In this document: one piece after another, positions 46,369 to 58,399 of the stretch
How positions within the stretch are numbered: the first letter of the stretch is position 1
Layout of the letters: each line of letters begins with the position of its first letter
Position numbers and translations under genes: made by a program
Notes under the pieces: generated by a model
The model's database searches: none
What the model was told of the DNA's origin: nothing
Seen by the model: only the letters and a program-made list of their open reading frames with translations
From: Cryptomeria japonica
Taxonomy: Eukaryota > Streptophyta > Pinopsida > Cupressales > Cupressaceae
DNA: 64,000 nt
Direction of reading: 5' to 3'
Assembly: GCF_030272615.1 (NCBI RefSeq)
Contig: NC_081415.1
Span: forward strand, 101,350,796 to 101,414,795

Positions 46369-49300
46369 ATGGCACCTAAAAGGGAGTTCTTAGGAAAGGT
46401 TAATTACCAAGAGAGGGCAATCTGTGATGATTTCCTAGAGCAGTTGACAATGTCAACTAATGTGGCAGCTAAGGTAAAAGAGTTAGTGCCCAAAGCTCCT
46501 CGCCTGAGAATAGGAGAAGGGTTGTACAAAAAAGGCAATTGGTTGAGAGACCCACTAACAGGGTTGTCTAGATTGGGCTTATTTAAGGTCAGATTTGGTA
46601 TGAGACACTCCCCAGCCCCGTTGAATAGTATTTGGGAGTTGGATGTAGGCAAATTAGTAGTTCCTGGAGTGTTCATGGATGTGGACCTTCTAACTCAGGT
46701 TGCACACAATTATGACCCAATTACAAGGAGTGTTAGGGATATAAATGGAAAAACCCTCATTTAAATAAATAATGAGGAGTTCAGAAATGCTTTTGGGCTT
46801 AGTGAATTTTCCAATTTTTTAGAACCCATCAATTTTAAATCACTAGCTCAGGTTTACAATGTACAGAGGAATCACCTTAGGAATGGACCTCTTAAAGAAT
46901 TCTTTGTGAAGATAGGTGGATTAACAATTGTAGGACCCAATACTATGGAGCCTTTCTCCTTAAATCTGTTCACCCTTAGAGCCAAGGGATTATACTAGTC
47001 ACTCTACCCAATTTTAGGAGAGGATGCTGAAGCAAACATGCCAACTCATTACATGTTAATGATTGCTCAAATTTTGAATCCTTCTCTGGCAGTGACCTTT
47101 GATTATGCCTCTTATGTTACTGATGCCATCCATGAAGGCTTGATAGGGATAAAGAATGGGAAAGTGGATAGGCCTTTTGGATGGTATAGCCTCCTCATGC
47201 ACTTATTTTTATTCAAGGGTGGTGATTATTTTGTAAATGGAATGGATCTTGTGAAAGAGAAGGATGGAGAAAAGATGCCAGTCCAGTTATGGAGTACAGT
47301 GCTATCATGGGACAGAGAAGATGCTAGCTACTTGAGATTTGATAAGTGCTTTGCATCCAAGATTAGGACTCTTATATGTTTAGAGAATCCAAGAGTTCCT
47401 AAGGTTCTTTTGGAATTCATTAGGCCAAAAGAGTTTGCTGAAAATATTAAAATTGTCCACAATTGGGGTGATATGTACTTATACCCTGTCTCCACAGTTT
47501 TCAGAGTATATGGTTTCAGAGGCACTCCATTTTTGTTACCATATCAGGTCCCTCTCAAAATAGGAATTGCAAAAGTTCTTAGGCAGATTGGTAGTGTGCA
47601 AGAGGTAGAGATAACAGGTAGAGGTAAAGGGACCATTTTCCCTACAATAACCATAGCTCATCAGTTTGTAATAACTAAAGGGGGTTGGAAGTGCTTTGAA
47701 TATTTCCTTCAACCATAACATTTATCAAATGCAGTATCAAGGTGTGCTGACCCTAAAGATTTCTTCAACAACATGTTCAAAAAGAGGGTAGTATGTAGAG
47801 GTAGACCTCACCAATTCCAGTTCACTGAAGACCTCATCAGGAATGAGTTTGATTTGGATGAGCAAGAGCTAAGGAAAGAAAAGTGGGTGGCCTACAAGAA
47901 GGCCCTAGATTTTGTGCACCAATTTGACACTAGATATGACCCTTTGTCCAGCTTTCACCCCTTTGAAGAAAAGGTAAAATTCTTAATTCTTTGTTTTGAA
48001 GATGTAATGCAGACACTGAAAGAGAAGAGGGAGGTTGTGATTAAGAACAACCCTGAGAAAGCAAGAATAGTTCTAACTAGGTCTACATCTGCCAAAGCCA
48101 TCCCTCTAGGTGATTACATGTTACATAAGAAGTCCAACTATAGTGTGTTGGTGCCAACAATAGGGGAGCCTTCTACCTCAAAAGGGAAGAGGAAGATACA
48201 GGATGTCATTGACATTCAGGAGAGCCCAAAGAGGTAGAGAATGGGAAAGGAAGTACAATCTGATGAACCCTTGTATTCCCCATCTCAATCGCCTATTCAT
48301 ATAGGAGATGAACAGGTAGTAGTTGAGCAACTGTTACAATTAGGCAGTCTTGGAGAGATAGCCTACACCTATGATGAAGTGGAAGAGGGAATGCCAGAAG
48401 AGCCCCTTAATGCTAGGATGGACATAACCACTAATGAGGTCAAAGGCCAGGAGTTGGATCCTGAGATCAAACAAGCCAGTGAGGATTTCTTGGTTGATAA
48501 TAACTTTGTCACATCAAGAGCTTTCATGCAGTTCGTGTGGAAGCAGAATATTGATCAATTTAATGCTAGGTGTGAGCAGAGGAAAGGTGAGCAGCCCCAC
48601 AAGGATCCAGCTATGGTGGAGGAAGAAATAAAGCAAGAAATGGTCACTGAGTTCAAGACCATCACTCCCGAGAAAGGAAGAGACATGGTAGCAAGGGCTG
48701 GTGTACTCATTCTCCTTGAATGGGACATAGCAGATGCCTTGGTTTTAGAGGCAGTAAGGAAGGAGACTAAACCTATGGAGAAGGTCACTTTTAGCAAGGA
48801 TAATGCTACCCTGGTCATGTGGTCTCTAAAAAGAGATGAAAATAGAAAGAATAAGGACACCCCAAGGTCAAGTTACCTTGGAGGTATGATAGTGAAAAGA
48901 GTACAAAGCACTGGGGTGGTAGAAGCTGCAAGCACTGTTCTAGAGATTGCAAAGTTTAGTGTTGTAGTAGCAAAAAGAGAGGCAAAGGAAAGGGAATATC
49001 TCCAAGCTAAGTTAGAGATAGTTTTAAAAGCTTATAACAGTGCCAAGGAAGAGGTAAGGGGTAAAGATAGCATCATTGCCAAGTTACAAAGCCAGTTGGC
49101 AGGACAATACCATCAAGGTGAGTCCTCAACATTGATGATCTCCTCTTCTCCTGCAAGGCCTCCACCTACCAGCCCCATTATTGAATTCCCACCATCTCCA
49201 GCACCTTCTAGTTCCCAATTGATTGAAATCACTCCCCATGAATTGGAGAAGCTAAAAAAGGCTCAGGCCCTGTATGCAAAAAAATATGAAGAGAGAGTCA

Positions 49301-49953
49301 GGGCTACAATTTAGAGTTTTGCTCACACCATAGGGTCCTCACTAATGTACAACATCATGAGCAAGATTTTGGAAATGTGGAATGAGTTAAATGGGGACAA
49401 GGCTATTCTAATGCCTATTTTTGACAAGTGGAGACCCAGAGAGCAGGATATAGAACTTATTTGTGTATCCTATGATGAGGCAGGGGCTGATCCCATTATT
49501 AAATCTACTTCTGATATGACAAAGGATTTAGTAAAGTTGGCAGAAGGAGTAGATAATGCAGATAGAAAGATTAACTTGTACAAGAAAGAGTACACTGATC
49601 AAGTTTTTGAATTACTCCTTGGGGGTTTTGCCAGTCCAACTCAATTAAAGGACAAACAAATATGGCTTAAGGAATTAGAAGCCAAATTGTCATTAAGAAT
49701 AAAAGGAATTATTAATTCAGAGGATGCCTCCATATTTATCAAAACAATTGAGGAGATTGAGAAAATCAAATCTCATTATGGTTTTCTGAATTCAGAGGTC
49801 AACAAAATGAGGAACTCTTGCAAAAGATTAGCCAAGACAAAAGGAAAAATGATTAACTTCGCGTGGCCTGCTGCTGATGTGTACCAAGAATGGACAAGAA
49901 AATATGTAGTTCTGGATGTAGAGCAGTCAGAAGAAGTTGCAATAGAACAATAA
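46369..49953 (+). pseudogene. Giant unrecognised ORF of unit F (1195 codons, five stops, no frameshift)
   Basis: Start ATG at 46369 (MAPKREFLGKVNYQER). A single frame runs to TAA at 49951-49953 with internal stops at 46762, 46996, 47716, 48235 and 49312. All are TAA or TAG and reachable from CAA or CAG by one C-to-T change. The N-terminal half is globular (HYMLMIAQILNPSLAVTFDY, FGWYSLLMHLFLFKGG, MYLYPVSTVFRVYGFRG). A low-complexity, charged part begins near 48130, with a coiled coil (AKREAKEREYLQAKLEIVLK) near 48970-49100, a Pro/Ser-rich linker near 49140-49230 and a helical C-terminus. No RT, protease, zinc knuckle or transposase motif was seen. The layout vaguely resembles putative plant transposon proteins, but I cannot place it. 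Confidence 0.7.
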
Positions 49954-51108
49954 TTAGAAGAAGCCGTGTATGTTGAAAAAGACTTGTAACCACATTTGGA
50001 AAAGGTTTTGTAACTACTTCTTAAGAGAAGTAATTATTGTAACAAACTCTCCTAGGAAAGTCCAAAGCTTTGTATGCATCCATGTTATTATAAATGGATA
50101 CTAGGACTAGAAAATAAGGGATCACAAGGAATTGAAAGGAAACGTTGCAGAAATTTATCTGAGCTTTTTTCTAAGTCTTGATGGAGAACATTCAAATGTT
50201 TTTGTAATACTTTCTGAAATAATATCAATACACAGACCATTGGTTTTGAGCTTAGACTTTGTGTTGTCTTCAAGTATGTTTGCAAATATTTACTATTTCA
50301 TTCTGAGTAATCTAGGGTTATTCCTTTTGAATATGGGTTGTAAGACGACTTCAAGTAGATGTGCTTCTTATATTTTCTCTTCAAGAGGGGAATTAAATAC
50401 GTGGTAATCACTTCTATCAGTAAATTCCTTGTGGGATACTTTGAATTTGATAAATGCAGTTTAGTTTTGGTATGAATAAATTCTTATGTATGTCAGGCAT
50501 ATGTGGGGATCTGTAGAAGCCAAGCTGAATAGGATGTGTGGAGATATTTGATTGTGGGAGTATTGTTTAAACTTAGATGACTCTGTGGCCTGGATAAGGC
50601 ACTGGTATTAATTGTGGTTATCTTTCACATCATCTTGTAGGTCAATATTGAACATGAGTACAAGTTTTATTTCTTTATTTCAGTTAGTTTTAAGGTGATA
50701 AGATCCACTAGTTTTCGAACGGGTTTACTATGGATTTGTCTTTTAAAAGTGTGAATTCAATTCACAAAAGGTATACCCACCTAAACTTTGGACAAGTTCA
50801 AAGTGTAGAAGGTTAAGCAAACCTTGTCATATGTTGTTCTAAAAGTTTCCTTCTCTTTGATCTCACTTCTACAGATAGAGTTTATCATATTATTATAAGG
50901 GTCATAAGGGGAATCAGATTTTGAGAACAATAGTTTCCAAGCTCCTCATCATCACTCTCCACCTCTTCTTCCTAGTCTGTTTCCCCATCCTCCTCTATTT
51001 TCTCTTCCACAAATTCATTAAGGAGTTCATTGGCTACTAACTCTGATTCTTCACATGCTTTCTAGGTCTCCTCACAAACTTCCATAGGTTGCTTGTTCGA
51101 GATACCAT
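49954..51108. other. 3' flank of unit F
   Basis: Just after the ORF come GTAACAAACTCTCC and a TATAAATGG at about 50090, possibly part of an LTR-like end, but no partner was found upstream. 50100-50880 shows nothing recognisable. At about 50890-51060 the minus strand carries a short acidic frame (EEEVESDDEELGNY, NELLNEFVEEKIEEDG) with a stop between. It is cut by the C LTR at 51109 and its origin is unknown. Confidence 0.4.
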
Positions 51109-52274
51109 TGTAGTGTCATAAAATTGTGACCCTAGCAATTTTGACCATATTTGAGGTCCTCACCTTTGCGACGGCATCTTCCTTTCCAATTGAGACTTCT
51201 CTCTGCATCGTCGCCTTGAACCCTTCATGTTTGAGCCTTGAGATGGCCTCAAGACCCTATTCGGACCCCAAGATAGGGCAGGACAGGGGCGTGGTACCCT
51301 TGTCCCCCCTAGGACATGGGCGTGGTGCCCTTGTCCCCCCCTCTTAGGGTGGCCCCAAGATAGATCCCTCCGGCCCTATCTACATTTCATGATTTCAAAC
51401 TTCCCCATTGTCAGCCTTTGGTGAGATGAATTAATTCCCTAAGGCATGTATAAAAGGGAGTTACTCTTCTCATTTATGGGGGAGACAATTTATATGACAT
51501 ACACGATAAGTGAAGTTCAAGCATTCAAGTATTCAAGCATTCATCTATTCTTGTTCTTCATTTGTCTTCTTCATTTATCCATTGGAGTGGCATTTACAAC
51601 ATTCATTTGCAAGCATATGTGTGTGTTACGATTTTTTCATGTTACATGCCATTTCATGCAACATTTGTGATTACATTCAAGACGTAAAGCAACCATCATC
51701 AACAAATTGTAGATATACAAGGTATACATTTCCATTGTTTACATTCAAGCATTTGCAATTGCTTTCTTTCAAGGTTGATTCCTCAACTAGGGGTTGACTG
51801 AGGCAAACCCCTATCCACAACCCTTCTTCCCCTCTTTTTTGTGTGTAGGGTGCAGGTTCGCAATTGTAATTGCAAGTTTGGGCTTCATTTACAGAGATGA
51901 AAGAACCCTCTTCATTTCACGGATTGTTTGGAGGAATGAGGACACTTTCAGCACGGTCCCAACAAATTTTCCTCAAATTTGCAAGGTAGATCTATATCAC
52001 TCTAGATATCTCAAATCCAAAATTGCAACATAATCCCAAACCAGTAGCCCCCACATAGTCAACAAGTCAACTTTCTCATTTACAAAAGAGGGTAAATCAC
52101 ACTTCAACCCTTGCAATCCACCTAGAATTCACATCCTTGTTTCCCTTGGATTTGGATCTAGTGGATTAAAGCCCCTCTTTTGAATGTAAAGTCCTTCCAA
52201 GTGAAAACCATCCTAGTGGCTTCCTTTCTCTCTCCTAGGTGGGGAGTCACTAGGATTTAATTTTCCACTTTACA
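51109..52274 (+). repeat. Element C 5' LTR (1166 bp)
   Basis: It starts TGTAGTGTCATAAAATTG and ends CACTTTACA. It aligns along its length with 63082-64000. TATAAAAG lies at 51449-51456 (63427-63434 in the partner). A short GGGGCGTGGTRCCC-type repeat lies near 51285-51320. Confidence 0.9.
51449..51456 (+). promoter_or_regulatory. Element C LTR TATA box
   Basis: TATAAAAG within GGCATGTATAAAAGGGAG, conserved in the 3' LTR at 63427-63434. It would initiate C transcription about 30 bp downstream. Confidence 0.7.
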
Positions 52275-52277
52275 TTT

Positions 52278-52293
52278 TGGTGAACCCAATGTC
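52278..52293 (+). promoter_or_regulatory. Element C primer-binding site (tRNA-Trp type)
   Basis: TGGTGAACCCAATGTC matches the tRNA-Trp complement TGGTGAACCCGACGTG in 13 of 16 positions, three bases after the LTR. Two of the changes are G-to-A and C-to-T. The match does not extend further, unlike in element E. Confidence 0.7.
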
Positions 52294-52929
52294 TTACACA
52301 TTAATTCTAAATTATCATTATTAGATCTGATTAAATGCAATTTGAATTTCAAATTTTCATTTCCAAGTTTGATCTATTTGCAAATTTTAGAGGTTAATTG
52401 CATCAAAACCCTAATTTTTCATTTTGAGGAAATTAAGCTTGTGAAGTGCAAAATTTTAATTGCTTGTTTTAGATCTGGTTTTTATTTCAAAATTGCAATT
52501 CAAATATACCTTTTTATTCTAAAAATTCAGTGGTTAAACAACAAAACCCTAATTTTTAAAATCCTTTTAATTTTGACCTTTGACTGCCAATTTGCCTAAT
52601 CTAGACATCTCAAAATTAACTGTTTTTTTGGATTTTACAATAAAATCATAATATCTATCATCCCTGAAAATTTTGAAAAAATTTGGTCAGACTGTGTGCA
52701 CTTTCAACACAATCCTTGGCTTTTTTCCCAAAATTTTGAGAGACAAAACTGATTGTATTTTCCTTCTTAAATCTAGAAAATTGGTGTACTTTATCAATTT
52801 TAACACCTCCTAAGGTTGAACACAAATTTAAATTTCAGCAAATTCAAAATTTAAATTAATTTTCATAAAAAGGTCCTAATTTTAGATCTTCTTTTCCAAC
52901 AAATTAAGATTTTCATTAAGAGACTTTCA

Positions 52930-54621
52930 ATGGCAATTAATAATTTGGATTTACTCGCTCTTTCACATATGATTACATTGCTTTTTGCATATATTTACTA
53001 CAATCATGTGTCGGATAAGAGTTTCTTTTATTTCCTATTGCTTCTCTTTATTCATAGCACTTGGTCATATTGTGTTGTTAGGATTTTCAAATTATTTTCT
53101 TTTCAATTAGATCTAAAAGCTTTCATGTATCATTTATGTTGCATTATGGTGATGTTAACAAAATGCATTTCCTATGTTAATCACATTAAATATTTTGTAG
53201 ATCCTAAACCTAAATATCCTAACCCTTGTACCTCTCCTAGGGTATCTTGTGTGGATGAGATGAGACCTCATGCTTTAACCAATCCTCTCTTTAGACAAGT
53301 GTAAGCATTGGAAAGAGATAAGGACCCATCCTCTTCTACACATACCCTTGAGCAAGGGGGGCAAAATCAAAATATTAATATTCTTACATCTTTAGATCCT
53401 CCTTATTCTCCTAAGACCTATCTTCAACATCAAAGTATATGTAGGGAGGATGATGTCATGCATTTTATTCATGATCTTTCCCCTCACATAGAAATAACTA
53501 AAAATGAGCTTCTAGATGATGAAGATGCCCATCCGCAATCGACAAAGGATAAGCTTGATAACGGACATGAGATTATCATTTCACATGATACTCCTTCTTC
53601 ATCTACAAATCCTTTTCTTCCCCCTTATACATCATATTTCCAAGAAATTCATTATCTTTCCCCTCACATAGAAATAACTAAAAATGAGCTTCTAGATGAT
53701 GAAGATGCCCACCCCCAATCGACAAAGGATAAGTTTGATAACGAACATGAGATTGTCATTTGACATGATACTCCTTCTTCATCTACAAATCCTTTTCTTC
53801 CCCCTTATACATCATATTTCCAAGAAATTCATGATCTTATTCCTCCATCTAGTCAATTGTAACATTATTATAGGAAAACAAGGTTTTATAGGACAAGGAA
53901 TTGGGAAATTTGAGCAAGGAATTTGTGTCCCTATAAACCTTCCTACACGCACAACTACAAAAGGCCTATGACATGATGCTCCTCTTTATATGGATGAACT
54001 CCTTAGGCTCCAAGATTTTGAAAATTATCTTAAAAGACAACAAATCAAAAGAGCCTACAAGAATGCTTCTTCTTCAAAATGTCCTTTTTGTTCATTTCAT
54101 CAAACCCATGACCATAATGTTGATGATTTCCCTGATTTTTAAAAATCTATTCAAGATGGTATAGATAGTGAAAAAATTAGAATTGTGGATGATAAACCTC
54201 CTTCTTCTACTAATTCTTCTCCTTTATGTCAAGACAATATCTATCACCCTAAAAGATTGGCTGCAAGAATCTATTGGAGATTGAAGTATGATAAGAACAT
54301 TTCCTTTCCTCCTCAAAATAAAAACAAGAATCTTAAGCAAGTGAAAGGTATTTAATATTACATTTTTCATGATTTACATTCACATTCTCTTGAGAAATGT
54401 TGTGCATTTAAGAAATTTGTTCAAAAACAATATGACCTTGTACGAATTTCTCTTACAATAGATCTAGTTGTCTTCCTTGACATCAAAATAGTGCCTTGGC
54501 ACTTCTTTTCTCTTCATGTTTCTCCTCACTATTATCACATAAATAGTCAACTGAGTTGGGGGATTTTTTATCATTTGTGGTGGTGTTGTTTCAACTTTAC
54601 ACACTTTGGGGCAGCAACATG
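52930..54621 (+). pseudogene. Element C gag-like ORF with G-patch-like and CCHC-like motifs
   Basis: Frame 1 from the ATG at 52930 (MAINNLDLLALSHMITLLFA) starts with a hydrophobic segment of about 85 residues that could span membranes. It passes a stop at 53302 and holds the 60-residue repeats. A TGA at 53761 and a frame change near 53830-53870 follow. Frame 2 then shows GFIGQGIGKFEQGICVPI and TTTKGL (G-patch-like), CPFCSFHQTHDHNVDDF (C-x2-C..H..H), and YYIFHDLHSHSLEKCCAFKK, which lines up with the Gag Cys-His motif of element E. Function is not known; a nucleic-acid-binding Gag-like role is an inference. Confidence 0.55.
53470..53829 (+). repeat. Two 180-bp in-frame tandem repeats
   Basis: Units 53470-53649 and 53650-53829 differ at about seven positions. 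Each encodes 60 residues starting LSPHIEITKNELLDDEDAHP. A short third start follows at 53830. The stop at 53761 arose in the second unit (TCA to TGA). Confidence 0.88.
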
Positions 54622-55552
54622 AAGTTCATTTTTCCTCATTCTTTCTATATATTCATCTCTATCTTGGTGCCTTACACATTATTAGATCTCTTTTATAGCA
54701 TAAGATTCATTACTATATGAGCATATAATTGTTCTTGGTTTTTTATATTTTCTGAAGATTAGTTTATTTAATGAGTAGTGTTCTTTTTCTCTTTCCTTCA
54801 TTCTCTTGGAAACTTACCTCTTCTATGGTCTCGATTATTAGCAAGAAGGATATGCCCCTTGGCATGGAATGATCTCTTGAGAAGTATTGTTTCCCTTCCT
54901 TGCAAGGATTTGTTCCACTAGGAAGGCATATCATTTGCCAATACTCACCATTAGAAGATGTGTAATGTTTCTCTTTGTCTTCTTCACTTGGGGGGCAAGG
55001 ATTTTCCCTCCTTTTTCTCATGTATCACTATTTCCTTTAGGGGATGCATTTTTCATATTCGAATATCATTTCTTACAATGCTATGTTTTTATGATTAATC
55101 CCCCTTGGGGAATATGTTATTCTTTTCTCTCTTTATTTCAAAGATTACCACTTCTTGAGACATGTATTTTACATGTACTAATGTCTTTCATTCCATGCAT
55201 TCATGAAAGTACATTGTGCATTTTCTTATGTTTAATCTCTCTCTAGAAGATTGTGTAAGCTCTTCTCATTGTCCCTACAATTGGGGGGAAATTATTTCTC
55301 TCTCTATCTCTAAGGATCCACTCTTTCCTATGTTGTGGATGGTGTGATCTTTATTACTTGATGTCATTCCTTGTGTGGAATTGTTGTTGTCCACTCAAGG
55401 GTTCTCTCTTATACAAGAGGTGTAAGTCCTTGACTACAATCTCTTTCACACTTGGTAGTATACATCTATAATAAATTTACCTATCCCCATTAGGTTAAAA
55501 AGTGAGTCATCCTTCATTAAGAATCCCTTTCACCTAGCAATAGGAAGGATTG
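54622..55552 (+). other. Element C internal non-coding part, left
   Basis: T/C-rich sequence without recognised coding capacity. The plus-strand frame at 54887-55246 is Phe/Leu-rich and looks like chance. It ends at the junction with the truncated copia B LTR. Confidence 0.45.
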
Positions 55553-56436
55553 CATCCACAACACATAACACCAATATTTGTACATGGAAACCCTGTAAGG
55601 GGAAAAACCATGGTGGGAAACCTTACCCACAATCAGATGATACTATTGCAGATAATATGTGTATACAAATAGGGTTTGCACATGCAAAAAGACCAAGTAC
55701 CTAGAGCTCACTGCTTAATCACAAATAGGAGTCATATTGACTACAATTTGATGGTTAAATCCAATAAAGATGTACTACTCAAAATAGCATCTTCCTATGT
55801 TGGATTCAGTACCGGTGTAGATCTGATTGCCTTCACAAAAACATTGCTTCACCTTCAAATAATGTCTACATGTATAGCTCTACTTAATCTTGCATATACC
55901 TTCTTACAATTCCTTTTCCCTACCGCTTGTCGATCTTACAAATAAGATCTTACATATATACCATAACCTAAGACCAATTTTAGTAGGTCGACTCTAAAAG
56001 ATATTACAATAAAACAATTAAAAGTAAATCAATAACCGATGCAATATCTGATTCAACATGTTGGCTTAATGCATTTACAATAACAACAAAATCATTTCCA
56101 AAGTGTGTCGTGCTGATCTGGAATAGATAAGCTTGCCGGTGCATATTCTGGACCTATTTCTCGGTAACAACAAATATGCAAATATGAATATACCAATGAA
56201 CAAATCTCCAAGACAAAGTGTCCAAATGATGTCTTCGACATAACCAAATGTTTTCCATGTCCTTCAAAGTGTCGGTGGACAATATATCCTGTCAGTGTAC
56301 TAGATATCGGTGATTGTGCATAAGTCACTTGCTTGCCGGTGAACATTGGCAATTCTCCAAAGTGCTAGAGTTGATAAGTGTTAATAGGTGTTGACATCAA
56401 CGACAAAACCATATCAACATAACCAAAATACCAACA
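55553..56436 (-). repeat. Copia B 3' LTR, outer end missing
   Basis: 884 bp homologous to 60947-61816. The first 181 bp of the LTR in plus orientation, including the G-run, are absent; the junction with C sequence is abrupt at 55552/55553. The inner end ACCAACA is intact. Confidence 0.88.
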
Positions 56437-56451
56437 ATCTCCCCCTTTGGC
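56437..56451 (-). promoter_or_regulatory. Copia B polypurine tract
   Basis: The minus strand reads GCCAAAGGGGGAGAT, directly before the 3' LTR start TGTTGGTATTTTGG. It is nearly identical to the copia D PPT. Confidence 0.88.
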
Positions 56452-56819
56452 ATTGATGGCAACACAAGATGGAAAAACCATCAAAGTGCCAAAATAGAAA
56501 TGCCAAATACCAAAAACCAACAATCTCCCAAAAGAGATCATAACCAGAAATCAAAATTCAGATACAGAGAGTAATCAATCTCTCCCCTTGAGAGTAAAAT
56601 GTGTTTTCCTTGTGTTTTTTCATATCAATCTCTCCCCCTTTGACATCAAATGCCAAAGCCAATACAAAAGCCAGGTTCAAATACAAAATACCAACCAATT
56701 TAGTATACCAACTACTCCCCCTGAGAAGTAGCTCTCATCATCAAAGCTGGACTAAAAGATTTTTCTATTAATTATGTCAGTTGATGACAAACATCAACTA
56801 TCTAAGTCTCTACCAGTGG

Positions 56820-58208
56820 GGGTATGACCCCAAGGTGATCTCTGAGATATTCAAAAGTCTCCTTAGGCAAAGGATTAGTGAAAATATTTGCAATTTGCTC
56901 TTTAGTATTCACATAAACTTACCTGTGTATAGTTAGTTGTTGCTGCAACATATTCTAATTCTGTTGTTGATAAAGATGTGCAACTTTGTTTCTTACTCAA
57001 CCAAGAAATTAGTCTACTTCCAAGAAAAAATGCTCTATCAGTGGTTCTTTTTCTGTCATCCACATCTCCTACCCAATTTGCATTTGTGTATGCACATAAT
57101 TCAAAGTTTTCATCTCTAGGATACCATAAACCAAGATTTGTAGTGCCTTGTAAGTACCGAAAGATCCATTTTACTGTTGATTCATGATTTTCTCTAGGAT
57201 TACTCTAAAATATTGAAACAATACATGTTGCATTCATAATATTAGGTCTTGTTTGTGTCAAATACAGTAAACCTCCTATCATAGATTTGTATCTAGTTAG
57301 ATTAATAGGTGTAGATTCATCCCTTAGTGATAATTTGTCATTTGTAGTCATAGGTGTGCTTATCGGTTTAGAGTTCTCCATCCCAAATTTCTTTAGTAAC
57401 TCCTTCAAGTACTTGGATTGACTCAAGAATATACCTTTATCAGTCTATGAAATCTTCAATCCTAAAAAGAATTTTATCTCTCCAATCATAGACATTTCAA
57501 ATTCTTGCTGCATTTTAGTAGAAAAGTCTTTACATAATACATCTTCTCCTCCAAAGATTATATCATCAACAAAAACTTCTATAACCAAGATGTCATCATT
57601 AGTCACTTTATAGTATAAGTTGTTGTCAGCATTACCTTTAGAAAATCCAATCTTCAAAAGATGTATGTCCAATCTAGCATACCAAGCTCTTGGAGCTTGC
57701 TTCAACCCATACAAAGCTTTCCTTAACCTGCAAACCATATCTTTATTATCTGTCAAAGAAAATCCATCAGGTTGTTCAATGTAAACTTCTTCTTCAAGAT
57801 CTTCATTCAAAAATGCACATTTAATATCCATTTGATATACTTTGTAGTTATTGTGTGCTGCAAAAGCCAAGAATAATCTGACTGCCTCAATTCTAGCTAC
57901 CGGTGCAAAGGTTTCATTATAATCAATTCCTTCTTTCTGAGAATATCCCTTACACACTAGTCTTGCTTTATTTCTGATTACCTTCCCATCTTCATTAAGT
58001 TTTTTTTTCTAAATACCCATTTTGTTCCAATCACATTTTTGTCTTTAGGCTGGGGAACTAATGTCCATGTGTTGTTCTTCTCAATTTTTTCTAGTTCCTC
58101 TTCCATAGCTTTAATCCAGTGCTTATCTTCACATGCCTCATTAACTGATGATGGTTCAATTTGAGAAATAAGACATACCTCTTCATTTTTCAATCTTACT
58201 CTTGTCAT
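56820..58208 (-). pseudogene. Copia B reverse transcriptase and RNase H
   Basis: RT: NNTWTLVPQPKDKNVIGTKW, then after a frameshift near 58000 [40 protein letters not shown] (first Asp), [20 protein letters not shown] and [15 protein letters not shown] (both active-site Asp). Stops occur near 57446 and 57205. The RNase H starts NANWVGDVDD and keeps SLSTTELEYVA, then lacks about 60 codons before the end motif IFTNPLPKETFEYLRDHLG near 56850-56895. Confidence 0.9.
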
Positions 58209-58399
58209 TTGTTTGTTTTTGTTCCTTAGTTATAGTGGAATTTTTCAGATGATACCGGTGTAACTGGATCCTCATTCTATACTGATGGATTCAATGTAGG
58301 TTCATTTGTCAGTATTTTTGTTGTCGGTTCAGAGTCTATATACCTTGAAGTTCCTCTGAATTGTTCATCAATCTTCACATTTGTACTCTCAACAATTTT

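Noticed and set aside
54887-55246. 119-codon plus-strand frame in element C
   Set aside because: Phe/Cys-rich reading of T-rich non-coding DNA with no homology.
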